Assembly: GCF_040954835.1 (NCBI RefSeq)
Contig: NC_090698.1
Location: 54,136,284-54,200,283 of the forward strand
Reading direction: 5' to 3'
Source: Lepisosteus oculatus
Taxonomy: Eukaryota > Chordata > Actinopteri > Semionotiformes > Lepisosteidae
DNA length: 64,000 nt
Made by a program: the position numbers and the translations under genes. Below the pieces are notes generated by a model, which was not told the DNA's origin, made no database searches, and worked only from the letters and a program-made list of their open reading frames with translations. Of this stretch, positions 25,201-36,937 are shown piece by piece (position 1 is the stretch's first letter; every line of letters begins with the position of its first letter).

Positions 25201-27501
25201 AGGGTTCGATTAGGTTGAGATCTGGTAACTGGGATGGCCATAGCATATGGCTTACATCATTTTCATGCTCATCGGGCCATTCAGTGACACACGTGCCCTG
25301 TGGAAGGGGGCGTTCTCATCCGGGCAGATTCCACTTCTCTCAGGATGGAAATGCTTCACCATAGGATGAGCACGATCAATCAGAATGGCTTTGGACTTAC
25401 TGCCCTCTTAAGGGGTTGTGTGGACCTACCACATATGCCAGGAAAATGCTCTCCACACCATCTGTGAAGTTCTTGATGGCCCTTGATGAAAAGGACTGCA
25501 AATGTCATGCGTTAGATTCACATTTGCAGTCCACTGATTCAGAGTTGCTTGTCTTTTTGGCCTTGAATCTCGTTTGGACTTCATGTTCGAGGAACGTGCA
25601 CTGTTTGTCTGTGGTTGCCCTTAGTTGATGATATCTTTCGGATTTTCACGTCAACATCACCTTAGCCACTGTTCCAGATGAAACATCAGCAAGTTGAGCA
25701 GTCTTTGCCACTGATGCTCCTGTCAAATGTGCCTCAACAATCACCCCTCTCTCAAAGTCATGGAGATGCCTTTCATTTAGCCATAGTAGCCAAAATAATA
25801 GGCAGCTGTGTCTGTCTTGCATTTTAATACATGACACTAAGCATGATGGGGATGTAAATTGCTTAATTAACTCAGGAACCACGCCTGTCCGGAAGCACCT
25901 GCTTTCAGTGCACTTTGTTTCCCTCATTCACTCAAGTATTTCCTTTATTTTGAGGACTACCTGTATGTTAGCCCTGAATCCCATGGCATTCCTTTCTCTG
26001 AAACGCGTCCTTGTGATAAGTGAGGCTGACATCTGGTGGAGTGCAGATTCATGCTTCACAGTTTCTTTATTTCTTTTAGGTTGTAACAGGAGGCCATTAT
26101 GATGTGGATTGTCGTCTTGAAGACCCAGATGGAACAGTTCTTTACAAGGAGATGAAAAAGCAGTATGACAGTTTTACTTTCACAGCAGCAAAGAATGGGA
26201 CCTACAAGTTCTGTTTCAGCAATGAGTTCTCCACCTTCACGCACAAAACTGTCTACTTTGACTTTCAAGTTGGAGAAGACCCACCACTTTTCCCCAATGA
26301 GAACAGAGTTACGGCACTGACCCAGGTATGCAGCTGATTGCAGGAGTCAGAATTTTGCAGATATCCATTGCAAAACAACAGCTTTTTTCACATTGTCCAC
26401 TTTTGTCTAAGGAATGCAAAATAAGCAATTTCGTAGGTTGCGCAAAGTCCCTGCTTTATTCTGGATGTACACAAGCAAATTGTTTACAATTATTGTTAAG
26501 TTGTACTGATATGTCCAGTATAATAGGACTTCTAGTGCTCACAGTGTGACCTGCTGAATGAGAAACCTAGTCAGACCTTACTGCAGACAAATGCACAGTC
26601 TCTGAGGAGCCAAGTAGAGCTCTAAAGCCATTGTAATTCTGACATTTGCCTGAGTTTTATACTTTTAAATATTATTTTGGATGCCACACAGAGAGCAAGA
26701 AATATAACAAAAATATGACATTTACCTTTTAAAGTTATTTTAAAACAGATCTGTACCCATTTCATGTTTGAGTTCTAATTTGCTTCTTGCTTAATTGTTC
26801 TTACTGTAGCAGATCAGCTATTACATGAAACTAGGAGCTTCAGAAAATGCACAAGTATTGATTTAATTAAATAGGGATTTCGTTAAATCTATGGTTTCAG
26901 GTTTTTGCAGTTACACATACCCATTGCTCTTGAGAAAGATCCATCCAAAGATGTGCTGTTAAAACTTTCCCTTTAAACTCACCTACTTTCCTCATGATTG
27001 GAATAGGACCTCATAAATCAGACATATAAAATATTGTGGGCTTCTCTGAGTACTCAAACTTGCTTATGAAATAGAATTTTCACAGGGAAATATGATCAGC
27101 CATTTTTAGTTGTATTTAAGTTTTGGTGTTTAATAAGTGTTTTCCAATTACATGCTTCATTTTTGAACCCATAGCTAGAACAGTAGATTAATGGTGCATG
27201 CTGTACCCAAACAAGTAGTATAACAGTTTTTGCCAGATTTGCTATAACATTTGATCTTTTCCAGATGGAGTCTGCATGCGTTTCGATACATGAAGCCCTT
27301 AAGTCTGTTATCGACTACCAGACACACTTCCGCCTTAGGGAGGCACAAGGACGCAGCCGTGCAGAGGACCTGAACACCAGAGTTGCTTTCTGGTCTGTTG
27401 GAGAAGCTGTTATCTTGCTGGTTGTGAGCATTGGCCAGGTAGTTCTCCTCAGGAGCTTTTTCTCTGACAAGAAAACCACCACAACCCGTGTTGGATCATA
27501 A
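19080..27501 (+). CDS. TMED7: Transmembrane p24 trafficking protein 7
   Basis: Exons 19080-19241, 26080-26325 and 27265-27501 join in phase 0 to a 214-residue type I membrane protein (the mammalian form is about 224). Residues 1-25 are a signal peptide ([12 protein letters not shown]). A GOLD domain follows, starting [18 protein letters not shown] and holding the two Cys of its disulfide (the second in [13 protein letters not shown]). Then come a coiled coil ([16 protein letters not shown]), one transmembrane helix ([13 protein letters not shown]) and the tail [15 protein letters not shown]. The FF pair is the known COPII/COPI contact of p24 tails. p24 proteins cycle between ER and Golgi as cargo receptors; TMED7 is linked to GPI-anchored and TLR4 cargo in mammals. 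The tail separates it from TMED3. The ATG at 19080 gives the signal peptide directly. Confidence 0.95.
20450..22168 (+). mobile_element. Dead Tc1-like transposon in TMED7 intron 1
   Basis: Scattered frames match a Tc1 transposase in order: [20 protein letters not shown] and [15 protein letters not shown] (paired-like DNA-binding part), [20 protein letters not shown], then after an L2 insertion [14 protein letters not shown] (end of the DDE core). The right end TGAATACTTTTGATAGCCAC is a Tc1-type TIR. Many stops and shifts; the left TIR was not found. Confidence 0.75.
21037..21515 (-). repeat. L2 LINE 3' end nested in the dead Tc1
   Basis: The minus strand is very close to the end of the L2 at 33.1-33.6 kb: GTTCAGACAGGTATTGAGGT region, GGGCGACAGGGCCTTCTCCT region and the tail CCTGTAAAGCGCTTTGAGAA. 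It interrupts the Tc1 frame between IRTV and CIILWGCF. The minus-strand frame at 21128-21706 is not in the LINE reading frame throughout, so indels are present. Confidence 0.85.
22169..24977. other. TMED7: TMED7 intron 1, no recognised element
   Basis: AT-rich intronic DNA without a recognisable exon or repeat. The 73-codon minus-strand frame at 22246-22467 shows no domain. Confidence 0.4.
24978..25963 (-). mobile_element. Second dead Tc1-like transposon in TMED7 intron 1
   Basis: Ends CAGGTGACTGCCAAAATAAT and the inverse of CAGGTAGTCCTCAAAATAAA, flanked by TA on both sides (24976-24977 and 25964-25965), as Tc1/mariner requires. On the minus strand a frame reads [20 protein letters not shown] and then [17 protein letters not shown], the helix-turn-helix start of a Tc1 transposase. 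Later parts ([17 protein letters not shown]-like text) are broken. About 986 bp, non-functional. Confidence 0.75.
26080..26325 (+). CDS. TMED7: TMED7 coding exon 2
   Basis: 82 codons between acceptor TTCTTTTAG and donor GTATGC. It carries most of the GOLD domain, [18 protein letters not shown] to [14 protein letters not shown]. Confidence 0.94.
27265..27501 (+). CDS. TMED7: TMED7 coding exon 3
   Basis: 78 codons and a TAA stop after acceptor TTGATCTTTTCCAG. It holds the coiled coil, the transmembrane helix and the cytosolic sorting tail. Confidence 0.95.
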   Translation: MESACVSIHEALKSVIDYQTHFRLREAQGRSRAEDLNTRVAFWSVGEAVILLVVSIGQVVLLRSFFSDKKTTTTRVGS

Positions 27502-29520
27502 CAAAGCACATCACATAGTTACACCTGATACTGTTCACAGACCACATACTGGGGGACTCTCAACGAAAAAAAGAAACTGGTGTCAGACCATCAAAGGATT
27601 GTCACATTGCTATGGATTTTGATTCACAGAATATATAGAAAATAAAGATGTGCACATTATATAATTGCTTTTTTTAAGACCCTATGTATTGTCGTCAAGG
27701 TTCTGAATAAAAGAAACAACCTTTTTATGTTAATTGGAAAGAAAACACCTTAATTTATTGTCTGTATATATTTTAGTTTATTTTCACCATTGCTTACCTG
27801 AATGTATGAATACCATATATTTTCTATTGAATCCCTGATATTAAATTCTTATTTGACCCTGTGTAAAATTTGGTTGTATAATGTTGTTGGAGGCACACTT
27901 TTTATCAAGCCTCTCTTGTTTTTCAAAACTGGTAACGGAATGTGGCTTGGTTTTTAACTGCATTTTGATCAGATCCCTTTGTAATGATTGCTTGGACAAC
28001 AGCATATGAAAGAAGCAGTTCAGGCATCATTAGCCATACCTATTGTTTCAGTTTTGTCTCCATTAAAGACATATTCTTAGTTAAATGGGATCTTTGTAAC
28101 TTGCGTACAAAAACAGGTCTTTATATGGAAACGTATAGACAAGGCAAAGTTGTGCATAGCCTTTTTTAGAAGTTGCTCCAAGCATTGTTTTCTACTTTAC
28201 ATCATTATTTGCATGAAATGTATAATTTGTTTGGGATCCACAGTGTGTTAAACTTATCAGCAGATTCTGTTATCTATTTAAGTTTCATTCTAACTATTTA
28301 ATCAACAAAAGCATGGTAGGTAATCCCCTTTTAAATGTCTGAAGAACTTTGAAATGGTCTGGTTTTCTTTTACTTTCTGGTATCAGTTTTTGTCATTAGC
28401 ATTTTTTTGTGTATGGGTTTTTGTTGTGAATCAGAGGAACCTGTGCTGTGAACATGTTCCAGTCCTCCAGTAGGTACCAGATAAGGTATTTGAATACACC
28501 TTATTCCCCTCAGCACTGATTAGAAAATTGCATTTTTTGTGTCTTTGTTAAATTTTGAACGTTTGCATACTTCCCGATACGCTGAAGTGTTTAGTAGGAA
28601 GATACAAAAAAACAATATGACTTTTTTTTTAATTGGTGTGACAGCTAAAGATGCACTTGTATTGAAACGGAGACCAAAGTAGGATATTCAATAAAATCTG
28701 TGAGGAACCTGTGATTGACCACTCTGCTTTATTCATCAGCCGTTTAAACAACTCGATTTAGCAGTTCTGTAAGAAATCTAACAGCTGTTCTGGGTTAATT
28801 GTAAAACCTTAACCTTATGACTGTGGTAATTTGTTATATCAAAATTAGTCAGTTGGCTTACTGACTAATTTTGGTTTGTTGCTCTGCTGTTAAAGCATAG
28901 TAATTCGGGAGCTGTACTGCCTGTCATTTTTAACTCATTTAATTTGTTTTATTTTTTGTAAACCATAACATTATACATAAGGTGCACTTAGTGTATTTTT
29001 TTAATCCTAAGTGCAGTTGAAATTATTTGATTAATGGTGTTGGATACAGACAAGATTAAGATAACTGGAGTTTTTCTATAATGTTGCATTTTCACCCTCT
29101 AGTGAAAGCAATGTTGATTTTCAAAATCAGATGTAGTGTGCATGAATCTAATGAACTGTTTTGAATACAAGAAACTGAGCTTTTACTTCTCCAGTTTTGG
29201 ATGTGGGTTCATATTTTCATAAATTTGAAAACTCTGTGAACAAGGGTCATTTTAAACCTTAATATTGTGTCACTTTTAACTAAAATTTAATTTGAATGCC
29301 TAAGCCTTCTCTTCTAAGTGTTGCCCAGGGCTTGCGTATTATACAGAACCCCCATGTACAGGACTGCAAACACTTTATATGGAACATGGTTTGTACATGT
29401 GCCCTCTACTGTACTTAACAGTTAAGCTCTTAAATATGAACTTTTTTCAGAGTGTTGTAAAAATGTTTGCGTAAAAGAGAGTGCAAACCCTGTGAATAAA
29501 CATTACTAAAGTAGTCGTTT
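27502..29520 (+). other. TMED7: TMED7 3' UTR and candidate poly(A) signals
   Basis: AATAAA occurs at 27641, at 27706 and again at 29495. The close ones would give a short UTR of about 0.2 kb, the distal one about 2 kb. Nothing else coding is seen. Long alternative 3' ends are common for this gene, but which is used here cannot be told. Confidence 0.5.
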
Positions 29521-29689
29521 TGGGTGTTTTATTTTTGCCGTTTTAAGCAAAAATCCTGCTATGCTCAAATCTGAATATACTGTATACAAAAGTATTTTTT
29601 TTAAAAAGGCACTCCTAAAATTTTTGAAATTGTCATTTTTCCTCCACATTTCTTATATGGCTGTTGTTGATAACTAATACTATAATCTT

Positions 29690-29795
29690 TCAAGATATAT
29701 GGTAGGATCAAGACCTCGGATCATTTAGCCATCAACAATACAAGCTAGATGGGTTGAATGGTCTCTTCTGATTTTAACTTTTTGTATGTTTTGTC
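29690..29795 (+). repeat. CR1-like LINE tail
   Basis: Reads TAGATGGGTTGAATGGTCTC and then a TTTGTATGTT end, the same 3' tail as the CR1-like pieces at 8.5 and 14.8 kb. Only the non-coding tail remains. Confidence 0.5.
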
Positions 29796-30804
29796 TATTA
29801 ATATCCTCTTTGTCATTTTCATTCAGACCAGGTATATGTAGGCCCTCTCCCTTATCTTATGCTGCTTTGATTATGTTTTATTTGTATTATCCAGTGGTGC
29901 ACATTTCCTAAGGAATGGATCTGCATAGTTTCCTCTTGTGTTATAGCCTTTGTGATGCAAATTACTCCTAGATTTTCAAAAAGAGCAAAGCCTAGGTGTA
30001 GGCAGCGAGGAATGATTCACTGACTCGCTTTAAAAGAAACTAAGAGTACAGTTTACTGCGATAATGATTTGAGGAATAAGAAAACAAACTGAAATTCGAG
30101 GCCTTTTGCTGGTGCTTTATCAGTGTGCTATTACTGCAGTATAGTCTGGAATTCCCTCTCTCCCTTCTTAGAGTACATTCTCATTTCATAATTTTTATGT
30201 AGGTGTTTATCAGGGCCTGTAATTTCTGGTACCCAAAAAAACAGTTGAATAAATATTATACATCCGTGGAGAAGGCAGGATTAGAATGCTTTTACCCCAT
30301 AATAACCATAATAGATGTACACCACCACCACACTAGGGAAAGACCTATCATTGTCCTTGTCAGGCTACACAATAAAAACAGTTGAAGTTTTTTTTACAGG
30401 ACAGACGGACTAAGGCAAAATATTGTAGGCAAACCACCATATTTTGTATGGTATCATATACTCCTAAAAATGCAAATCCTAACGTCATCATACCTAAAGT
30501 TTAACAAAGGTAAACTTATGATTATTTTCTTGGGAACTTAATGTGCAAAATATACAGGAAGTACAGGAGTACCTGTGTGTGATTATATTCTAATTTTATT
30601 GCTCCTTGTGTTGAATAGGGATGACTGTTGGCGTTGTGAAGAGGTCAAACCAAGAGTTTAGAGTCTTAAACCAGCCTGTGTCATGACCTCTGGAAGGTTA
30701 GGTTAAATTGGTTTCTTTTACTATTGCTGCAAGATGAATTAGCTTTTAACACAAGGTGGTGCTGTTTCTTATCAAATGTTTTATTTCAATGAATTTCTTT
30801 AATG
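29796..30804. other. Intergenic stretch, nothing recognised
   Basis: No exon or repeat boundary seen; short open frames only. Confidence 0.35.
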
Positions 30805-31375
30805 TTAAGTGTTGGTTGGTAGCTCTGTGCCTGTCAGCCTTTGGGTTCAATGCCTGACTTTGGCTCATTTTGTGAGGACTCTGCGGGTTCTTCCCACATT
30901 CTCACATTTATTTCCACCACCCAAAGACATGCTGGCTAGTTTTCGTGGTCGGTTTAAAATTGTCCTTTTCTGTGTGGCCTTGCAATGGACTGATCTGGCT
31001 CTGTGGCTAAGGCTCTGTGCCTGTGGCTGGAAGGTTGCCGGTTCGTATCCCGTGGCTGGTAGAGGAGTCCTACTCCATTGGGCCCACTTAACCCCAGCTG
31101 CTCCAGGGGTGCTGTATAAATGGCTGACCCTGCGCTCTGACCCCACGCTTCTCTCCCTGTCTGTGTGTCTCATGGAGAGGAAGTTGGGGTATGAGAAAAG
31201 ACAAATCCTTAATACAAGAAATTGAATTTGGCCAATAAATTGATCTTATTTTATCTGACCTCATGTTTGGGGTGAGGGTAGTCTTTGCTCCTAGTCCTGC
31301 TTTGTCGTTTAAGTTTCTGGGATAGACTGCAGTTAGCTGCAATCCTAGCCAGGAACCGTGGCTAAACTTTTAAGA
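30805..31375 (+). repeat. SINE split by a second SINE
   Basis: The left part (to about 30993) runs GTTGGTAGCTCTGTGCCTGT ... CCCAAAGACATGCTGGCTAG ... TGCAATGGACTG, the SINE body also seen at 6.5 and 36.9 kb. Its end resumes after about 31256 with GTAGTCCTGCTTTG-like text and TTCTGGGATAGACTGCAG. A different tRNA-like SINE sits between. Confidence 0.6.
30995..31255 (+). repeat. Inner tRNA-derived SINE with A and B boxes
   Basis: An A-box-like TGGCTCTGTGG (30997-31007) and a B-box-like GGTTCGTATCC (31040-31050) form an RNA polymerase III internal promoter with the usual spacing for tRNA. The body ends GGCCAATAAATTGATC and a T-rich run. It is better preserved than its host SINE. Confidence 0.65.
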
Positions 31376-31580
31376 AACATTTAAGAAATTCATTTAAACA
31401 TTACACACCATTCATTCACTGTTTAGCATTATCGACATACATTCTTCAAAAATCCTTAACAGCCTGAGCCATTGAATGCATGAATAGTACATGTAAGAAA
31501 AACTGACAACTTAAAAGTGATAGGAAAACAGATATTAAACAGATACATTATCAGGCCTGGAGAGATTACTTATCTGATTA

Positions 31581-32759
31581 TAAGGTTACTATAGAGTCTG
31601 CAGATCCACCTACTTCTCTCACATCATTGAAAATCACCAAAACAACCCCATACATCTTTTCTCCACCATCAACAGACTGCTCAAGCCAAACTGCCCTACA
31701 ACATTACCTGCCTCATCACAACTTTGCAACACATTCTTAGATTTCTTTAGTTCTAAGATTGACAACATCCGGCATCACGTTCTCTCCACTACGGATATAA
31801 TTTCCATACCTCCTCCCTCTTCATCCAACTTCTCTGGTTCCCGTCTCTCCAGCTTCTCTCTTCTTGACTCAGCATCCCTAAACAAACTAGTTACGAGCAT
31901 GAAACCCACCACATCTATTTTAGATCCCATTCCCACCACTTTATTCCAGTCCTGTTTCTCTTCTCTCTGTCCTATTGTCCTCAATATAATACATGAATCC
32001 TTGAGCACCGGCATTGTACCAACGGTCCTCAAAACTGCTGCTATTACCCCAGTGCCAAAGAAGCCTAACATGGCTCTCAACCATCTTAACAACTTTCGCT
32101 CCATCTCCAACTTACCCTTTCTCTCTAAAATTCTAGAACGTGCTGTCACACTTCAGTTACATAACCACCTCATGACAAACAACCTTTTCGAACCCCTCCA
32201 ATCTGGCTTCCGTCAACTTCACAGCACAGAAACCGCCCTAGTCAAAATCACCAACGATCTCCTAATAGTTTCTGATTCTGGTTCTCTTTCCATACTCATC
32301 CTTCTTGATCTCAGTGCTGCCTTTGACACTGTTGACCATAACATCTTACTTTCTTGTCTCGAGACTGTGTTTGGAGTCTCTGACACTGCCCTCAAATGGT
32401 TTAAGTCTTACCTCACTGATCGCTGTCACGTTGTCTCTTTCAATGGGTACAGGTCTGAAATTGGTCTTGTCAAGTCTGGTGTCCCCCAGGGCTCAATACT
32501 GGGCCCCTTGCTCTTCAGCATTTACATGTTTCCACTTGGTCAGCTTTTAAGATCACATGGGCTCAGCTTTCATTTTTACGCTGGCGATACTCAAATATAC
32601 ATCCATACCAAACCCGACACTGATGTGGCTGTCTCTATTCTATCTAATTGCATCTCTGACATAAAAATTTGGATGACTCAAAACTTCTTTCATCTTAACT
32701 GTGACAAGACTGAAGGCTTATTGGTACCCCCCATCAACTTTGTAAAGCCAGTCCTGTAA
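31581..32759 (+). pseudogene. L2 reverse transcriptase, 5' part (mutated catalytic box)
   Basis: The frame is open from about 31581; the first Met is at 31899. Motifs in order: FRSISNLPFLSKILERA, QSGFRQLHSTETALVK, LLDLSAAFDTVDHN (first catalytic Asp), SGVPQGSILGPLLFS, and FYAGDTQIY. The last should be F.ADD; here the first Asp of the pair is Gly, so the enzyme would be inactive. The frame ends at 32759 where a shift moves the rest to another frame. Confidence 0.85.
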
Positions 32760-33415
32760 CCCTGTCTGTAGATGGCTCTGTACTTGAGCTTCAATCAAAA
32801 TTGAAAAACCTTGGGGTTATATTAGATTCTGGCTTAACATTCGACCCACATGTACAGCATACTGTCAAAACATCTTTTTTTCACCTTAGAAATATCGCAA
32901 GACTACGCCCTATGCTATCATTAACTGTGGCTGGAAAGCTGATCAACATATTTATATTCTCTCGAATTGACTACTGCAATGCTCTACTCCCTGGGGTATC
33001 TAAATCTACTCTGAACAAGCTGCAGTATGTCCAAAATTCAGCAGCCAGAATCCTGACCAGGTCTAGTGCAAGTGTTCACATTACTCCTATCCTGGAGTCC
33101 TTGCACTGGCTTCCGGTCAAATTCCGCGTAGACTTTAAAATCCTCATGCTCACGTACAAGGCTTTCCATGGCTTGGCACCTCAATACCTGTCTGAACTTT
33201 TATCGCACTACTCCCCACCTCGCAACCTCCGCTCTTCAAATTCTGCCCTCCTTACTGTCCCCCAAGCCCGTCTACATTGTATGGGCGACAGGGCCTTCTC
33301 CTGCTATGCCCCCAAGCTCTGGAACTCTTTGCCCAAGGATATTAGAGAGTCACCTTCTCTAAACTCCTTCAAATCCAGACTCAAAACCTTCTTCTTCAGA
33401 AAAGCCTTTACTTAA
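32760..33415 (+). pseudogene. L2 reverse transcriptase, C-terminal part
   Basis: Continues the same protein in another frame: [74 protein letters not shown], and near the end [20 protein letters not shown]. These are the standard L2/CR1 C-terminal blocks. The stop at 33413-33415 is the natural end. Confidence 0.85.
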
Positions 33416-33774
33416 CTGGTTCCATTCTTCACCCCTCTGCTCTTCTTAATACCAACTTCCACGGTCTCCTCTATCGTTATTGTTTTATTGTTGTAATTAT
33501 AATTGTGTCCTATCTTGTGAAATCTTCTTATTTATTGTAGTAGTCTTCTTATTTATTGTTATTGTCATCCTGTAAAGCGCTTTGAGAAGCCACCTTTAAA
33601 GGCACTATATAAAATAAAGTTTATTATGATTATTAAGTTTATCTTCGATGATGTATAGTGTAATATACTGGCTTTTTGTTACATTTTGAATTTAATAATT
33701 TTATAGGTTTCCTCCAAACAAAACTTACCAGACCTGTGAAAATATCCTTTTTTTCTTGATCCTTAAACCTCATA

Positions 33775-35409
33775 CAGTGCCTTGCGAAAGTATTCGGCCC
33801 CCTTGAACTTTTCAACCTTTTGCCACATTTCAGGCTTCAAACATAAAGATATAAATTTTTTATTTTATGTGAAGAATCACCAACAAGTGGGACACAATTG
33901 TGAAGTGGAACGAAATCTATTGGATTTTTGAAACTTTTTTAACTAATAAAAAAATGAAAAGTGGGGCGTGCAAAATTATTCGGCCCCCTTGCGTTAATAC
34001 TTTGTAGAGCCACCTTTTGCTGCGATTACAGCTGCAAGTCGCTTGGGGTATGTCTCTATCAGTTTTGCACATCGAGAGACTGAAATTCTTGCCCATTCTT
34101 CCTTGCAAAACAGCTCGAGCTCAGTGAGGTTGGATGGAGAGCGTTTGTGAACAGCAGTTTTCAGCTCTTTCCACAGATTCTCGATTGGATTCAGGTCTGG
34201 ACTTTGACTTGGCCATTCAAACACCTGGATACGTTTATTTGTGAACCATTCCTTTGTAGATTTTGCTGTATGTTTGGGATCATTGTCTTGTTGGAAGATA
34301 AATCTCCGTCCCAGTTTCAGGTCTTTTGCAGACTCCAACAGGTTTTCATCCAGAATGGTCCTGTATTTGGCTGCATCCATCTTCCCCTCAATTTTAACCA
34401 TCTTCCCTGTCCCTGCTGAAGAAAAGCAGGCCCAAACCATGATGCTGCCACCACCATGTTTGACAGTGGGGATGGTGTGTTGAGGGTGATGAGTTGTGTT
34501 GCTTTTACGCCAAACATATCGTTTTGCATTGTGGCCAAAAAGTTCGATTTTGGTTTCATCTGACCAGAGCACCTTCTTCCACATGTTTGGGGTGTCTCCC
34601 AGGTGGCTTGTACAGTGGAACAAGTGGAACGAGACTTTTTATGGATATCTTTGAGAAATGGCTTTCTTCTTGCCACTCTTCCATAAAGGACAGATTTGTG
34701 CAGTGTAAGACTGATTGTTGTCCTATGGACAGACTCTCCCACCTCAGCTGTAGTTCTCTGCAGTTCATCCAGAGTGATCATGGGCCTCTTGGCTGCATCT
34801 CTGATCAGTCTTCTCCTTGTCTGAGCTGAAAGTTTAGAGGGACGGCCAGGTCTTGGTAGATTTGCAGTGGTCTGATACTCCTTCCATTTCAAGATGATCG
34901 CTTGCACAGTGCTCCTTGGGATGTTTGAAGCTTGGGAAATCTTTTTGTATCCAAATCCAGCTTTAAACTTCTCCACAACAGTATTACGGACCTGCCTGGT
35001 GTGTTCCTTGGTCTTCATGATGCTCTCTGCGCTTTCAACAGAACCTTGAGACTATCACAGAGCAGGTGCATTTATACAGAGACTTGATTACACACAGGTG
35101 GATTCTATTTATCACCATCAGTCATTTAGGACAACATTGGATCATTCAGAGATCCTCGCTGAACTTCTGGAGTGAGTTTGCTGCACTGAAAGTAAAGGGG
35201 CCGAATAATTTTGCACGCCCCACTTTTCATTTTTTTATTAGTTAAAAAAGTTTCAAAAATCCAATAGATTTCGTTCCACTTCACAATTGTGTCCCACTTG
35301 TTGGTGATTCTTCACATAAAATAAAAAATTTATATCTTTATGTTTGAAGCCTGAAATGTGGCAAAAGGTTGAAAAGTTCAAGGGGGCCGAATACTTTCGC
35401 AAGGCACTG
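33775..35409 (-). mobile_element. Young Tc1/mariner element with near-identical TIRs
   Basis: 1635 bp, flanked by TA at 33773-33774 and 35410-35411. Both ends begin CAGTGCCTTGCGAAAGTATT. The inverted repeats run about 215 bp (33775-33989 and 35195-35409) and differ by one base in a C run near the inner end. Such identity means recent insertion. The transposase on the minus strand has one frameshift, so this copy is probably not autonomous. Confidence 0.93.
33994..35018 (-). pseudogene. Tc1 transposase with one frameshift (DD34E type)
   Basis: Two overlapping frames make one gene: 35018-34317 from MKTKEHTRQ and 34623-33994. The first holds two helix-turn-helix parts (FGYKKISQASNIPRSTVQAI, then RLIRDAAKRPMITLDELQRT) with the GRPSKLS hook between. 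The second holds the DDE core: LWSDETKIEL (first D), FQQDNDPKHTAK (second D), [18 protein letters not shown] (E). The switch falls near 34610-34625, beside a doubled 8-base word (AGTGGAAC), which suggests slippage. Apart from this the protein is of full family length. Confidence 0.9.
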
Positions 35410-35689
35410 TATATGCCATGTGACATAATGACTCATCCTGAAAGACAAACTGGTTAAGACCTTATTATTAATGCGACCCCTCTCATCACTTTGGTACTAA
35501 GGAGGTATTAAATACTGCATGCATTTGAACCAGGATGTTTCACATAGATGGGCAGATATTTTACTCACTTATCCATTAATAGTAATGAATTATTTAAGAA
35601 ATTTCAGGATTCTATAGTACTCCATAGGACCAATGCCACATGACACAAGACTTACACAGTATATAGGAAGAATTTTCCTTATTCTACGT

Positions 35690-35855
35690 TTATGACTTAG
35701 TTTGGCAGATACTTTTATCCATTTGCGAGGCAATTCACAGAAGCAATTGGAGTGATGTGCCTTGCTCAATAACACAGCAATGTTTGACCCAGTATTTAAA
35801 CCTCAACCTTCCAGTGATGACTCTGCAGTCCTAACCACTACTCCACACTGCTGCC
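35690..35855 (+). repeat. Degenerate fish interspersed repeat
   Basis: Reads GCAGATACTTTTATCCATTT ... GTGCCTTGCTCAATAACACA ... CTAACCACTACTCCACACTG CTGCC. This pattern (a 'tttatccaaagcgactta'-like start and an 'accactactccacactgctgcc' end) is a common interspersed repeat in fish genomes. I do not recall a certain family name. No coding content. Confidence 0.55.
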
Positions 35856-36937
35856 TACATATTTAAATTACCAAAAGCTGATGCACACTACTTGGTTAGG
35901 GAAACACACCGAATATATCATTTTGAGAGGCATTTGACAAGAGAACCATTAGAAATGGCACAGGCCCTGTTAGATCTGACACACTTTCCTGTTCAAAACT
36001 GTCTGTATCACTGCACTAAGATGGACAGTTCCCATGGTTTTAAAACTATAAAAACATTCTTTTCCGTGCCACAAAGCATATACCAAAGGTCCAAATATCA
36101 CTCTTTTAATTGTGCAGTTTTATGTTGATTTTTACCCTCTATGGCAGTGTGCTGCTATAAAATTCAAAATATATATTTTAGATAAAAACTGGAAAATTAA
36201 CTAGATGAATACGCCTGTTCGGCGCATGAATTAATGAATAAATTTATTGCACCTACTGGAATCTATCTGTATATGCTCATGAGGTTTGTCCAATATTATT
36301 GTGGTAAAAATAACTCTCAGGACAATGGAATATGGAAAACCCTAAACCTGTATTTACTGCAGATGTTGTAGAAGCTGCTGAACTGGTTTTTAACCCCACC
36401 CATGCCCCTAAGTTTCACGTGGAGTGACTAAGACTCGGCAAACTGCCTCCAAACCTATTTGGAGCTACTTTAGCACAATAGGAATAGAATCCAAGTGTTC
36501 TGATGTTTATATACATTGCTTGTTTACCTCAGTTTCTGCTTGCTCTATGTTTCTTCATAAAGGTGAAGGCACTTATTTTGAAATCTTCTCTGACCTCAGT
36601 TCTCCCCCATGTAGTCCAATTTAACATTCTGACTAGCCTACGTCTCTGCATCACCTCGTCTTAACTACAAACCCACCACAATATGTTAACTATGTGTATT
36701 GTTATTGCATTACTACAGATAGAATATATCTACATCTCCTGTGTTTGTATGTATACTTATTATTTGTAAATGATGTGGCTGTGACAATATTATTTGCAAA
36801 CACATTTGTAATACTGGGAGGTAGAAAGGTCACATGGATACTTTGAACACAAACCTGGAGATGGATCTGGAGAGATAATTGCACAGGGGGCATATCAACA
36901 AAATGCTTACAATAGATTTATAAGCAATCATATTTTT
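35856..36937. other. Intergenic stretch, nothing recognised
   Basis: AT-rich; frames at 35892-36128 and 36424-36624 have no domain. Confidence 0.35.

Larger units (their letters stand above)
31580..33635 (+). mobile_element. L2-clade LINE, 5' truncated
   Basis: Open frames cover the endonuclease-RT linker (HLFSTINRLLKP), the reverse transcriptase and the C-terminal region, then a 3' UTR with GTAAAGCGCTTTGAGAAGCC, CTATATAAAATAAAG and a short ATT-rich tail. This 3' end is characteristic of L2. The endonuclease and ORF1 are missing, so the insertion is dead on arrival. Two near-identical tails elsewhere in the window point to recent activity of the family. Confidence 0.88.

Noticed and set aside
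30995-31070. tRNA gene at the inner SINE
   Set aside because: A and B boxes are present, but no cloverleaf with a proper anticodon arm and acceptor stem can be drawn, and a SINE body follows.
31775-32149. 124-codon minus-strand frame opposite the L2
   Set aside because: Shadow of the reverse transcriptase frame on the plus strand.
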